Shown here: piece by piece, positions 14,505 to 22,270 of the stretch | Position numbering within the stretch: the stretch's first letter is position 1 | Layout: each line of letters begins with the position of its first letter | Origin: CAYSLA01 sp964431685 | Lineage (GTDB): Bacteria > Armatimonadota > UBA5829 | Assembly (NCBI GenBank): GCA_964431685.1 | Contig: CAYSLA010000043.1 | Location: 1 to 23,534 of the forward strand | DNA length: 23,534 bases | Reading direction: 5' to 3' | Translations under genes and position numbers: made by a program | Notes under the pieces: model-generated | What the model was told of the DNA's origin: nothing | Databases searched by the model: none | The model's input: only the letters and a program-made list of their open reading frames with translations

Positions 14505-15065
14505 TCAGGCGCCAATCTCCATAAGCACGGTGGCATCTTCTATGTTGACTATGCGCGCACCGCGTTCGGTGATGATTCCGACACTGGGGGCCGGCTTGCC
14601 GTCAACACAGTGCTTTGGGATGGCGGGGCTGCCCGGGTTCATTATCACAACGTCGCCGTGGTCCTCAAGCAACGGAACGTGCGTGTGACCGCAGACCACG
14701 TATCGCACCCGGTACTTTCTGCCAAGATCGACGAGTCCCTCCGTAGAGTGAGTGTGTCCGTGCGTGACCAGAATCCCGATTCCCTCGGCGAGCACGTGCG
14801 CATAGGGCGACTGCACGGGCACGCTGAGCAGTTCCTCAGACACTTGTGCATCGCAGTTGCCCTCTGCTATCACTATGGGAATCCGCAGGTCGTTAAGGAC
14901 TTGGGCAAACCGCGGTATATCGTATCCGCCCATACAACCGAGCCTGGGAGGATGATACAGCACATCACCTGCGTGGACAATCATGTCAGCGTCTTCGAAG
15001 AAAGCCAGTGACGTCTCGAAGGCGTCGACATTGCCGTGGGTATCGCTGATGACTCCGATTATCAC
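14505..15065 (-). CDS. YfcE/MJ0936-type metal-dependent phosphodiesterase
   Basis: The 186-residue protein is a single calcineurin-like domain of the YfcE/MJ0936 family. Motifs are ISDTHGN (6-12), VHAGDVL (30-36), EGNCD (68-72), VTHGHTH (100-106) and CGHTHVP (125-131). The GNCD variant of the usual GNHD is characteristic of this family. These enzymes hydrolyse phosphodiesters in vitro with Mn or Ni, and their natural substrate is generally unknown. It starts with GTG 15065, whose GTGA overlaps the TGA stop of the HtrA gene by four bases behind a GGTGAG site, so translation is coupled. It is the last gene of the long operon before the convergent repeat array. It is distinct from the membrane-anchored phosphoesterase at 5769-6887. 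Confidence 0.9.
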   Translation of the reverse strand: MIIGVISDTHGNVDAFETSLAFFEDADMIVHAGDVLYHPPRLGCMGGYDIPRFAQVLNDLRIPIVIAEGNCDAQVSEELLSVPVQSPYAHVLAEGIGILVTHGHTHSTEGLVDLGRKYRVRYVVCGHTHVPLLEDHGDVVIMNPGSPAIPKHCVDGKPAPSVGIITERGARIVNIEDATVLMEIGA

Positions 15066-16246
15066 TGCCGCTCACCAAGATCGGCCGGCATCTCGCCGAC
15101 AACCACGCCCACGTCACCTGTTCTGCCAGTCTGACTGTGCCACACTTCCAGGGTGACTCTGCCGCCCACCTTCAGACCTCCGATTGCGTCGGCAACGGTC
15201 ACCCGTCCGCCCTCGGACTTCTGGCCCGACGTGACTGGTTTGCCATCTATCTTGAGGATCACATCGAGCGACTTGAGGCCCGCCTCGGCGGCTGGGCTGC
15301 CACTAAGCACCTCAAATATCACCGCCCCGTCGCCCTTCGGAAGCTTGAATCCCCGCTGCTGCATTGACGCGCGGAGCTCGTCCGTGAGACCCGAATAGGT
15401 TATCCCAAGCCAGGGACGCTTGACTTTGCCCGTTCTTACCAACTCTTCGGATATCGTCTTGGCGATATTGGCCGGAACCGCAAACCCTATGCCGATGCTT
15501 CCGCCATTTGGCCCGGAGGAGGCGATCGCCGTGTTGATGCCAACCAGATTACCGTTGATGTCCGCAAGCGCTCCACCGCTGTTTCCGCGATTGATCGAAG
15601 CATCGGTCTGGATGACCTGTTCGAGCACCTTGTTTTCGATGATGATGGGGCCTCGTTTTGTAGCGCTGACTACTCCCACCGTGACCGTGGGACCAAGCCC
15701 CAGTGCGTTGCCCACGGCAATGACCCAGTCGCCAACTTCAAGCGTATCAGAGTCAGCAAACCGAGCGTAGCTCAGTCCTTTGGCGTCAATCTTCACAACG
15801 GCCAGGTCCGTCTTGGGATCCCGGCCGATGAGCTTGGCAGGGTACTGCTTGCCGTTGTGCAGAGTCACCGTGAGCTTCGCGGCATCCTGAACCACATGGT
15901 TATTGGTGAGTATGTAGCCGTCACTGGTAAACACCACGCCGGAACCCTTGCCCTGCGGAACAACCTCCTCAGGCGGCCCGATCGGTATGCCGAAGAAATC
16001 CCCGGGACCTCGCGCCATCACCGGCTTTCCCACAGTGTCTATGTTGACCACATACTCGCTAACCTTCTTTGCGGCCTGTCTGACCTCGCTGCCGCCCTTG
16101 CCGGCAATCTTGATGTCCCCTCGGGGCATACTGACAGAAGAAGCTCCCTGAAACACATTAGGGGCGCCGTAGTACTTGTAGATCACCCACGCGCACAGCA
16201 GGAAGCCCACAATAAACACTATGAAGTACGAAAGAAACTTCTTCAT
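15062..16246 (-). CDS. HtrA/DegP-type trypsin-like serine protease with one PDZ domain
   Basis: This 394-residue protease of family S1C starts at ATG 16246. Residues 5-25 form an uncleaved signal anchor, so the enzyme faces the outside of the cytoplasmic membrane. The catalytic triad is His117 (TNNHVV), Asp147 (KTDLAVVKI) and Ser223 (INRGNSGGAL). A single PDZ domain spans about 280-385 with the ligand loop around FKLPKGDGAVIFEVLSGSPAAEAGLKSLD. The family degrades or refolds misfolded envelope proteins under stress. It starts six bases after the ribH stop and is coupled to the downstream phosphodiesterase, so it seems to be carried in the riboflavin operon as a general envelope function. All key residues are intact. 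Which htrA/degP/degQ paralogue it corresponds to is not decidable. Confidence 0.93.
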   Translation of the reverse strand: MKKFLSYFIVFIVGFLLCAWVIYKYYGAPNVFQGASSVSMPRGDIKIAGKGGSEVRQAAKKVSEYVVNIDTVGKPVMARGPGDFFGIPIGPPEEVVPQGKGSGVVFTSDGYILTNNHVVQDAAKLTVTLHNGKQYPAKLIGRDPKTDLAVVKIDAKGLSYARFADSDTLEVGDWVIAVGNALGLGPTVTVGVVSATKRGPIIIENKVLEQVIQTDASINRGNSGGALADINGNLVGINTAIASSGPNGGSIGIGFAVPANIAKTISEELVRTGKVKRPWLGITYSGLTDELRASMQQRGFKLPKGDGAVIFEVLSGSPAAEAGLKSLDVILKIDGKPVTSGQKSEGGRVTVADAIGGLKVGGRVTLEVWHSQTGRTGDVGVVVGEMPADLGERQ

Positions 16247-16252
16247 TTCTGC

Positions 16253-16723
16253 CTACGCCTCCAGGCTCTTCAGGAGGTTCGCCATCTCTATCGCGGCCTC
16301 CGCAGCCTCAAAGCCTTTGTTGCCCGCCTTGGTTCCCGCCCGTTCTATGGCCTGTTCGATGTTCTCTGTCGTAAGAATACCGAATATGATCGGCACACCT
16401 GTCGCCATCCCGGCCTGAGCCACGCCCTTGGCTGCCTCGCTTGCTACGTAGTCGTAATGCGAGGTGGCTCCCCGGATAACCGCGCCCAGACAGATGACGG
16501 AGTCATACTTGCCCGACTCAGCCATCTTCTTCGCAACAAGCGGAACCTCGAACGAGCCCGGCGTCCAGGCTATCTCCACTTCGTTTTCGCTGGCGCCGTG
16601 CCTCCTTATGGCGTCCAGAGCGCCTTCCAACAGCTTACCGGTGATGAACTCGTTGAACCGGCTCGCCACTATCCCAAACCTCAATCCCTCAGCAGTTAGC
16701 TTGCCTTCATACGTCTTTGGCAT
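16253..16723 (-). CDS. ribH: 6,7-dimethyl-8-ribityllumazine synthase
   Basis: The 156-residue protein catalyses the penultimate riboflavin step, condensing the ribitylaminopyrimidine with dihydroxybutanone phosphate made by RibB. Visible motifs are GIVASRFNEFIT (17-28), AWTPGSFEVP (52-61), CLGAVIRGATSHYDYV (78-93) with the catalytic His89, and GVPIIFGILTTENIEQA (109-125). The length is normal for the icosahedral or pentameric family. Start ATG 16723 follows GCGGAGGC and overlaps the ribBA end by 17 bases. The frame upstream to 16840 is a shadow of ribBA. It is followed six bases later by the HtrA gene. With ribD, ribE and ribBA it completes the riboflavin pathway apart from the usual unassigned phosphatase. 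Confidence 0.96.
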   Translation of the reverse strand: MPKTYEGKLTAEGLRFGIVASRFNEFITGKLLEGALDAIRRHGASENEVEIAWTPGSFEVPLVAKKMAESGKYDSVICLGAVIRGATSHYDYVASEAAKGVAQAGMATGVPIIFGILTTENIEQAIERAGTKAGNKGFEAAEAAIEMANLLKSLEA

Positions 16724-18005
16724 CAGATTCGCCTCCGCTTTCCTTGTCTTCGTCATTTTCGCAATCACAGAAAAGGTCCGCGCCCAGCAGATGTCCCATC
16801 CTTGTGCGCTTGGTATTGAGATACCGGGCGTTTTGCTCATTCAACCCGCACACCAGCGGAACCCTCTCGACTATCTCCAGGTCATATCCCTGCAGCGCAA
16901 TATATTTCCCCGGATTGTTGGTCATCAGCCGTATCTTCTTGAGCCCAAGGTCTACAAGCACCTGAGCGCCAAGACTGTAGTCACGCATATCCGCGGGGAA
17001 ACCAAGTATCTCATTTGCCTCGACCGTATCCGCACCGTGATCCTGCAGGACGTACGCCTTGAGCTTGTTTACCAGGCCAATGCCGCGCCCCTCGTGGTGG
17101 TAGATATACAGTACCACGCCTTTGCCTTCTTCCGCCACACGCCGCATTGCCTCGTCCAACTGATTTCCGCAGTCGCAACGGAGCGACCCGAGCACATCGC
17201 CCGTGAAACACCCGGAATGAATGCGCACCAGCGTAGGCTCACCATCGGTGACATCACCCATGACTAATGCAATATACGGACTGGAGTCAACCGTGGCCTG
17301 GTATCCATGAGCGATGAACTCCCCGTGCTTGGTGGGAATGCGGCAGCTTGCGAACTTGAAGACCAGTCGCTCAGTTACTCTGCGATACTTGATGAGATCA
17401 GCAATGGTGACAAGCTTCATACCGTGCTGCCTGGCCATGTCCATCAGTTCCGGAAGCCGAGCCATCGATCCGTCCTCGCTGAGAATCTCGCACAAAACAC
17501 CGCTCTCGCCGAGCCCCGCGAGCCGCACCAGATCGACGACTGCCTCCGTATGGCCCGCCCTCACCAGCACTCCGCCGTCCAGGGCGCGAAGCGGGTGAAT
17601 GTGGCCGGGTCTCGCAAGGTCTTCCGGCTTCGCTTCCACATCGCAGAACGTCCTGATCGTGACGGCTCGGTCACTGGCAGATATGCCTGTACTCGTCCCT
17701 TTTACTGCATCAACACTCACTGTAAAGGCGGTGCCCAGTCTGGCGGTGTTGCGCGCCACCATCATCGGCAGATCGAGTTCCTCCAGACGCTGACCAGTAG
17801 TCGGCACGCAGATCATACCGCGGCCGTACTTGGTCATGAAGTTGACGTCCTGGGGCGTTGTCTTGCAGGCGGCCATTACGAAGTCACCCTCGTTTTCCCG
17901 GTCCTCGTCATCCACGACAATGACCATCCGTCCGGCGCGCAGTTCGTCCAGCGCCTCGGGAATAGTAGCGAACATCCGCTCAGAATCACACATATTGTAT
18001 CTCAC
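16707..18005 (-). CDS. ribBA: Bifunctional DHBP synthase / GTP cyclohydrolase II
   Basis: The 432-residue fusion protein supplies both riboflavin precursors. Residues about 13-208 are 3,4-dihydroxy-2-butanone-4-phosphate synthase (DDEDRENEGD at 32-41, ARPGHIHPLRA at 131-141, and GHTEAVVDLVRLAG at 151-164), which uses ribulose-5-phosphate. Residues about 209-410 are GTP cyclohydrolase II with zinc ligands Cys266, Cys277 and Cys279 in HSGCFTGDVLGSLRCDCG. Its active-site loop reads HHEGRGIGL (303-311), where RQEGRGIGL is more usual. A short acidic tail (EDKESGGESDAKDV) follows. GTG 18005 overlaps the ribE stop as GTGA and has GGAG ten bases upstream. ATG at 17993 or 17975 is also possible. The gene order matches the B. 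subtilis riboflavin operon. Confidence 0.95.
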   Translation of the reverse strand: MRYNMCDSERMFATIPEALDELRAGRMVIVVDDEDRENEGDFVMAACKTTPQDVNFMTKYGRGMICVPTTGQRLEELDLPMMVARNTARLGTAFTVSVDAVKGTSTGISASDRAVTIRTFCDVEAKPEDLARPGHIHPLRALDGGVLVRAGHTEAVVDLVRLAGLGESGVLCEILSEDGSMARLPELMDMARQHGMKLVTIADLIKYRRVTERLVFKFASCRIPTKHGEFIAHGYQATVDSSPYIALVMGDVTDGEPTLVRIHSGCFTGDVLGSLRCDCGNQLDEAMRRVAEEGKGVVLYIYHHEGRGIGLVNKLKAYVLQDHGADTVEANEILGFPADMRDYSLGAQVLVDLGLKKIRLMTNNPGKYIALQGYDLEIVERVPLVCGLNEQNARYLNTKRTRMGHLLGADLFCDCENDEDKESGGESDAKDV

Positions 18006-18640
18006 ATGAACCCGGCTCCGCGCAGCTTGTCCTCTGTCAGCGAGGATGCGCTTGCGCGGTTGCCCAGGAACTTCTCGACGTATTTCCCCAGAATATCGGT
18101 TTCTATGTTTACTTTGTCGCCAACGCGCCGCATCACAAGGGTGGTGTGGTCTAGTGTGTGGGGAATCACTGCAACCTCGAACCCACTCGAATCGCAGGCG
18201 GCGACTGTAAGACTTATGCCATCGATTGCCACTGATCCTTTTTCCACTACATACCTAATGATGCCCGCATCGCAGGCAAACCGAAACACCCTTGAGTTCG
18301 CGAGAGAAGATATCCCGGCTATGGTTCCGACGCCATCCACGTGACCCTGCACAATGTGGCCGCCCATCATCTGGCCGGCCCGAAGCGCGGTCTCGAGGTT
18401 CACGGTGTCGCCAGGCTTTAGATCGCCGAGGGTGCTCCGCTCGATGGTTTCCCTCACGGCATCGAAGGTCAGTTCGTTTGCTGCCGCTGATTTCACTGTC
18501 AGGCAGACGCCGTTGATCGCGACGCTGTCACCCAGGACCACCTCAGAGGCAACGCGTGACGATTCTACCGTGATGGCACTGACTTCGCCTCTCACGAATC
18601 GCCTCACAACTCCCTTATCTTCGATCAAACCCGTAAACAA
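18002..18640 (-). CDS. ribE: Riboflavin synthase, alpha subunit type
   Basis: The 212-residue protein performs the last riboflavin step, dismutation of two lumazine molecules. It shows the internal duplication of the family: the N-terminal barrel has FTGLIEDKG, GDSVAINGVCLTV and GGHIVQGHVDGVGTI, and the second barrel has KGSVAIDGISLTV and DILGKYVEKFL. TTG 18640 is chosen because the family begins MFTGLIE and GTGGGG sits six bases upstream. GTG 18652 is an alternative, and the extension to 18736 lies inside ribD. It begins 14 bases after the ribD stop and its TGA overlaps the GTG of ribBA. The product is a cytosolic homotrimer in known cases, and the sequence looks intact. Confidence 0.95.
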   Translation of the reverse strand: MFTGLIEDKGVVRRFVRGEVSAITVESSRVASEVVLGDSVAINGVCLTVKSAAANELTFDAVRETIERSTLGDLKPGDTVNLETALRAGQMMGGHIVQGHVDGVGTIAGISSLANSRVFRFACDAGIIRYVVEKGSVAIDGISLTVAACDSSGFEVAVIPHTLDHTTLVMRRVGDKVNIETDILGKYVEKFLGNRASASSLTEDKLRGAGFM

Positions 18641-18654
18641 AGCAATCCCCACGG

Positions 18655-19199
18655 CTATGCCGGGTACTCCAGCATTCCCTCGACTGCGAAATCCTCTCCG
18701 AACCGGCGAATCCTTGCATCGGCGAGTTTGGGACAATCGGAGACCAGTTCCACGCCAGCCCCGCCTATCCCCCCGACCGCGGCAGACCCGCCGATGATCT
18801 TGGGCGCATAGAAGAACACGGCCTTGTCCACGACACGCTCATCCAGCGCCCTGCCAGCCAATCCCGCGCCGCCTTCTATCAGCACGGACAAAACATTCAT
18901 CTTCGCCAACTCGCGCAGAAGTTCCTCGATAGAGAGCCATCCTCTGCCCATGCTTCGCGGACNNNNNNNNNNNNNNNNNNNNNNNNNNNNNNNNNNNNNN
19001 NNNNNNNNNNNNNNNNNNNNNNNNNNNNNNNNNNNNNNNNNNNNNNNNNNNNNNNNNNNNNNACTTCCCCACGCTGCACGACAACCGCGCCCACGCGCGG
19101 GTTCGGGCTGGTTCGACCCTTGGCAGCCAACCGCAATGCCAGCCGCATAAACCCGGCTTCCTCCGCTTGCGACAAAGGGCTGGAACAGGGCTCGTTCAT
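18655..19199 (-). CDS. ribD: Riboflavin deaminase/reductase RibD, interrupted by assembly gap
   Basis: Both ends of RibD are visible around 100 N. The N-terminus from ATG 19199 reads 45 codons, including MRLALRLAAKGRTSPNPRVG, the start of the deaminase domain. The C-terminal 101 codons are the end of the reductase domain, with SVLIEGGAGLAG and FFYAPKIIGG. The deaminase zinc motifs (HAE, PCxxxxxxPC) fall in the gap. About 146 residues are seen of the roughly 360-370 usual, so around 650 bases are missing. The two parts are not in the same frame across 100 N, which shows only that the N count is arbitrary. The ATGA at 19199-19196 overlaps the upstream membrane-protein stop. The enzyme converts the GTP cyclohydrolase II product toward the ribitylaminopyrimidine. 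Confidence 0.9.
18963..19062. other. Assembly gap (100 N) within ribD
   Basis: The run is a placeholder of exactly 100 N. From RibD family length about 650 bases are expected here, so downstream distances in this window are underestimated by some hundreds of bases. No repeat is seen at its edges. Confidence 0.85.
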
Positions 19200-19567
19200 C
19201 GTTTGTCGCCGTTTTCGCGCAACGTCTCACGTATTACACGCTGGCGAAGCCTGGAGTATCCGCGGGAGGTGGCCAGCAAGTCCAGAAGCGCAAGGATTAG
19301 TATCACAAGCCCGATCGTGACACAGATTGACCAGTAGATGAGCTCGCGTATGGGGTCGCCGACGCCCTGCTGCCTGAGCCCGAGATATACCATCGCAAGC
19401 AGAGTCTCTATCAACACGACCAGACATATCCTTATGGCCTTCTGCTTATGCGTCACCAGCACCCAACCGCCCAGCCACCGACGTATCTCAGTGACGAACA
19501 GCACGCCTACGGCAACTGCGCAGACCAGTGCAACCCATTGCCATAGTGTTGCAGGCACGCTCAACAC
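19196..19567 (-). CDS. Small membrane protein between rpe and ribD, function unknown
   Basis: The 123-residue protein has three predicted transmembrane helices (about 8-25, 44-63 and 76-99), a basic loop THKQKAIR (39-46) and a basic cytoplasmic-type tail SRLRQRVIRETLRENGDKR. GTG 19567 is preferred because GGAGGA lies nine bases upstream. GTG 19606 is possible but deep inside rpe. Its start overlaps the rpe stop by seven bases and its TGA overlaps the ATG of ribD, so it is locked into translation between the two. I do not recognise the family and it lacks the length of known riboflavin transporters such as RibU. A link to pentose or flavin metabolism is suggested only by position. Confidence 0.75.
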   Translation of the reverse strand: MLSVPATLWQWVALVCAVAVGVLFVTEIRRWLGGWVLVTHKQKAIRICLVVLIETLLAMVYLGLRQQGVGDPIRELIYWSICVTIGLVILILALLDLLATSRGYSRLRQRVIRETLRENGDKR

Positions 19568-20238
19568 ACGAACACTTCCTCCGCGGATTCCCTGATTGCC
19601 TTGCACGCCGCACTAACGCCCAGTTTCGAGCCAAATACGCTGGAACCCGCCACCAGCATATTCGCGCCTGCTGCGGCCACTCGTGCCGCCGTGGAGGAAT
19701 CGATCCCTCCGTCGACGGCGATATCGAAGTCTACTCCCGCGTCCAGGGCCATCTGCCGGGCCTTGGCAATCTTCGGAACCATCGATTCTATGAAGCTCTG
19801 CCCTCCGAATCCAGGGTTGACCGTCATGATGATCAGCGCATCGATATCGGTAATCACGTTTTCGATGACTGACAGAGGTGTCGATGGGTTGAGAGCCACG
19901 CCGGCGGGCAGCCCCGTTGCCTTGATACTCTGGATCGTCCTGTGAAGGTGTATGCACGCTTCAGCGTGCACGGATATCTCGCAAGCGCCCGCCTTGGCAA
20001 AGTCTTCTATGTACATTTCGGGCCGCTCGATCATCAGGTGCACATACAGCGGAAGCCTGGTCACGTTGTGCACAGCCTTGATGATCATCGGTCCGAATGT
20101 GATATTGGGCACGAAGTGCCCGTCCATAACGTCACAGTGCAGGCCGTCCGCTCCGGCTTCCTCCGCCGCCCGCACGTCTTGCGCCACGTTGCCAAAATCC
20201 GCCGACAAGAGCGACGGCAATATTCCGATCTTCCTCAT
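19561..20238 (-). CDS. rpe: Ribulose-phosphate 3-epimerase
   Basis: The 225-residue TIM barrel interconverts ribulose-5-phosphate and xylulose-5-phosphate. Family features are ILPSLLSADF (6-15), the metal ligands His34 and Asp36 in LHCDVMDGHFVPN (33-45), His67 in YVHLMIERP (65-73), Asp176 in IAVDGGID (173-180), and the phosphate-binding NPGFGGQSF (141-149) and AGSSVFG (197-203). All catalytic residues are present and the length is normal. ATG 20238 has GGAG thirteen bases upstream, a rather long spacing. Rpe next to a PASTA kinase is a common bacterial arrangement. Here it also leads into riboflavin genes, and its substrate ribulose-5-phosphate is the RibB substrate. Confidence 0.96.
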   Translation of the reverse strand: MRKIGILPSLLSADFGNVAQDVRAAEEAGADGLHCDVMDGHFVPNITFGPMIIKAVHNVTRLPLYVHLMIERPEMYIEDFAKAGACEISVHAEACIHLHRTIQSIKATGLPAGVALNPSTPLSVIENVITDIDALIIMTVNPGFGGQSFIESMVPKIAKARQMALDAGVDFDIAVDGGIDSSTAARVAAAGANMLVAGSSVFGSKLGVSAACKAIRESAEEVFVC

Positions 20239-20283
20239 GAGGCTTTTGAGTCTCCTTCGCCGATAGAGTGGGAACCCCCTGAT

Positions 20284-20323
20284 GGGACGGGATTTGACCC
20301 TGAACTTGATTCAGGGCCGTCCC
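20284..20323. repeat. Nested palindrome upstream of rpe
   Basis: GGGACGG (20284-20290) pairs with CCGTCCC (20317-20323). Within it CCCTGAA (20298-20304) pairs with TTCAGGG (20310-20316) around the loop CTTGA. The 7-base segment GATTTGA on one side is unpaired. The CTTGA-loop hairpin recurs inverted at 20399-20415, so this is a repeat family. It lies in the leader of rpe on the minus strand. Confidence 0.55.
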
Positions 20324-20457
20324 ACGTAAGAGCTCAGTCTCGCTGAGTACGTCGTCATGCCGGACTTGATCCGGCACCCATCCGGAGAAGGGATGGGTCC
20401 TGAATCAAGTTCAGGATGACGTGGTTTCTCACATAGTCTGAGCTCCTACCGTCCCAC
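20317..20457. mobile_element. MITE-like element with terminal inverted repeats and apparent target duplication
   Basis: A 123-base segment (20326-20448) ends in TAAGAGCTCAG (20327-20337) and CTGAGCTCCTA (20438-20448), 11-base inverted repeats with one mismatch. It is flanked by the 9-base direct repeat CCGTCCCAC at 20317-20325 and 20449-20457, as expected for a target-site duplication. Inside are three perfect hairpins: 20359-20364 with 20370-20375, 20376-20383 with 20391-20398, and 20399-20404 with 20410-20415. An outer CGTCAT/ATGACG pair spans 20353-20421. It carries no coding frame. It is interpreted as a non-autonomous miniature element, or possibly a composite REP cluster, inserted between the PASTA kinase and rpe. 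Confidence 0.55.
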
Positions 20458-20487
20458 CGTCATTGCTGACCGGGGGGACGGCGTATA

Positions 20488-22185
20488 CTACTGCTTGGTA
20501 TCCTTCACCAGCCTGCCATCTCTGAAGACGCGAATGCGCACGGGCCTGCCATAGCCAGTTACGGTCACTCGAACCTTTTCGCCAGGCTGATGGTCCTCGT
20601 CGTGAGCGACGGTCTGGCCATTCACGTCGTCCACTATGATCTTCACGTTCTCCGACGCACCCGCATCTGACGGGATGTCGGCTTCTATCTCAAACTGCCT
20701 TGCGGCAGGAGCGACATCCGATGTGCCCGTTGATGAGGTGGTTCCCGGCTCGGTGGGAGTATCTCCAGTCGGTTTTGGCCCGTTGCTGAGCACGATGTTG
20801 ATCGACGACCCAGGAGGCCGGCGGTAACCGCCCCTCGGCGACTGAGATATAACTGAGTTGACCGGCACGCTGTCGGAATTGGCGTATGTCACTTCTCCGA
20901 CCAGGAAACCCTCCTGACCCGCCAACTGCGTAGCATCCGCCTCCGCAAGACCAACAAGATCCGGCACCGCCACTCGACTCGAACCGTCGGATATCTTGAC
21001 CTTAATCTCCATGTTATTCCGGGCAACCATCTCGCCGCCTTGAGGGGTCTGCGAACATATCTTGCCAGCCTCGTAGGTCTCGGAATAGCCGCGTCCGTCG
21101 TTAACCAGCGTGAACTTGCCGCGTTCGACCACCGCCGAGGCTTCATCCCAGGTCATGCCCAGCACATCCGGAACCTCGGCCCTGCCCTTTCCACCCAGGA
21201 AGAATATCGTCCCCAGCAGAAAAATCGCGACCACGGCCACAAACACACCCAGGTACAGGAGAAAGCTTTTCTTAAGAGAATCGGGAGCACGGACCTCTTC
21301 GTCAACGTATCGCGACTCGCCCGGCGCGTAAGCGGCTTGTGCGGGCCTGACCGGTCTGCCCACCCGCAGCGACTCACTAATTGCGCGCAAGTCGCGAAGC
21401 ATGTCCAATGCGCAGTTGTAGCGAGCGTCCGGGTCGGGTTCGATCGCTTTCATCACGATGTCGCTCAGCGACTTGGGAATCGCCGCGTTCAGCGTGCGAG
21501 GGGCCTCGGGTATCGTTCTGGCTTTCTTGACTGCAACGGCAACCGCGCTGGGACCGTCAAAGGGCAGCGAGCCAGTAAGCATCTCATAGAGTATTATGCC
21601 GACTGAATACAGGTCGGATTTCACAGACGGAGACTGACCTTCCGCAATCTCGGGAGCCTGGTAGTGCGCGCTCCTCATCCCATACGCGGCGGCAACATCC
21701 GGACAGCTCATAAGGGCACGGGACAGACCGAAATCCGTTACATTGACGTGACCATCCGGGCTCACAATTATATCCGACGCCCTGAGATCACCGTGCAGTT
21801 TTCCAACCGAGTGAGCGTAGTCGAGAGCCTCGAGAACCGGGATGACTATGTCCAGAGCCAGCGGCACCGCCATCGAACCGGTGCGGCGGACTCGTTCCTT
21901 CACGTTAGTCCCATGCACGAACTCAGTGGCCACAAAGCAATCGGAGCCCGATATGTCCGCGTTCACCACCGACGCGATACCTGGGTGACTAAGCGATGAC
22001 GCCTCCTGGTAGCCCGCTTTCACTGCTTCCGCAAATGCCGTGTTGGAGGCCACCTCCCTCCGCAGCAACTTCAGAGCAACCAGCCGGTTCAGCGCTTTGT
22101 CTCGGGACTTGTAGACAGCGAAAAGGGTACCGTCGCCCACTTTCTCAAGGACTTCATACCTGAAATTGACTATTTGACCGATCAA
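20488..22185 (-). CDS. PASTA-domain Ser/Thr protein kinase (PrkC/PknB-like) with altered catalytic loop
   Basis: The 565-residue protein has a cytosolic kinase domain (about 9-275), one transmembrane helix (308-330), two extracellular PASTA domains (about 336-400 and 403-468), a Pro/Thr/Ser linker and a C-terminal beta domain (about 496-565, with GYGRPVRIRVFRDGRLVKD). Such receptors sense muropeptides and adjust wall synthesis. Kinase motifs are VGDGTLFAVYK (16-26), Lys39, Glu61, DFG (151-153) and APE (177-179). The catalytic loop HRDLKPEN is HGDLRASD (131-138). The Asp is kept, but the Arg before it, the Lys two residues on and the Mg-binding Asn are replaced, so activity is uncertain. TTG 22185 is preferred because AGGAG lies eight bases upstream and the family begins MIGQIVNFRYEV. 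TTG 22230 lacks this. It sits between aroB and rpe. Confidence 0.92.
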   Translation of the reverse strand: MIGQIVNFRYEVLEKVGDGTLFAVYKSRDKALNRLVALKLLRREVASNTAFAEAVKAGYQEASSLSHPGIASVVNADISGSDCFVATEFVHGTNVKERVRRTGSMAVPLALDIVIPVLEALDYAHSVGKLHGDLRASDIIVSPDGHVNVTDFGLSRALMSCPDVAAAYGMRSAHYQAPEIAEGQSPSVKSDLYSVGIILYEMLTGSLPFDGPSAVAVAVKKARTIPEAPRTLNAAIPKSLSDIVMKAIEPDPDARYNCALDMLRDLRAISESLRVGRPVRPAQAAYAPGESRYVDEEVRAPDSLKKSFLLYLGVFVAVVAIFLLGTIFFLGGKGRAEVPDVLGMTWDEASAVVERGKFTLVNDGRGYSETYEAGKICSQTPQGGEMVARNNMEIKVKISDGSSRVAVPDLVGLAEADATQLAGQEGFLVGEVTYANSDSVPVNSVISQSPRGGYRRPPGSSINIVLSNGPKPTGDTPTEPGTTSSTGTSDVAPAARQFEIEADIPSDAGASENVKIIVDDVNGQTVAHDEDHQPGEKVRVTVTGYGRPVRIRVFRDGRLVKDTKQ

Positions 22186-22209
22186 TCCGTGATCTCCTAA
22201 TATACCGCA

Positions 22210-22249
22210 TCCCTTGCAAAGGGACGGCAAGGGAGGGGTTCACTCCCTT
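22210..22249. repeat. Overlapping palindromes between aroB and the kinase gene
   Basis: TCCCTTGC (22210-22217) pairs with GCAAGGGA (22227-22234), and AAGGGAG (22229-22235) pairs with CTCCCTT (22243-22249). The two stems share bases 22229-22234, so only one can form at a time. On the minus strand they precede the kinase ribosome site by about 20 bases. No T-run follows, so they are not a standard terminator. The adjoining ggcttcgctcagga segment resembles common intergenic repeats. Confidence 0.4.
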
Positions 22250-22270
22250 CGGCTTCGCTCAGGACAAGGC

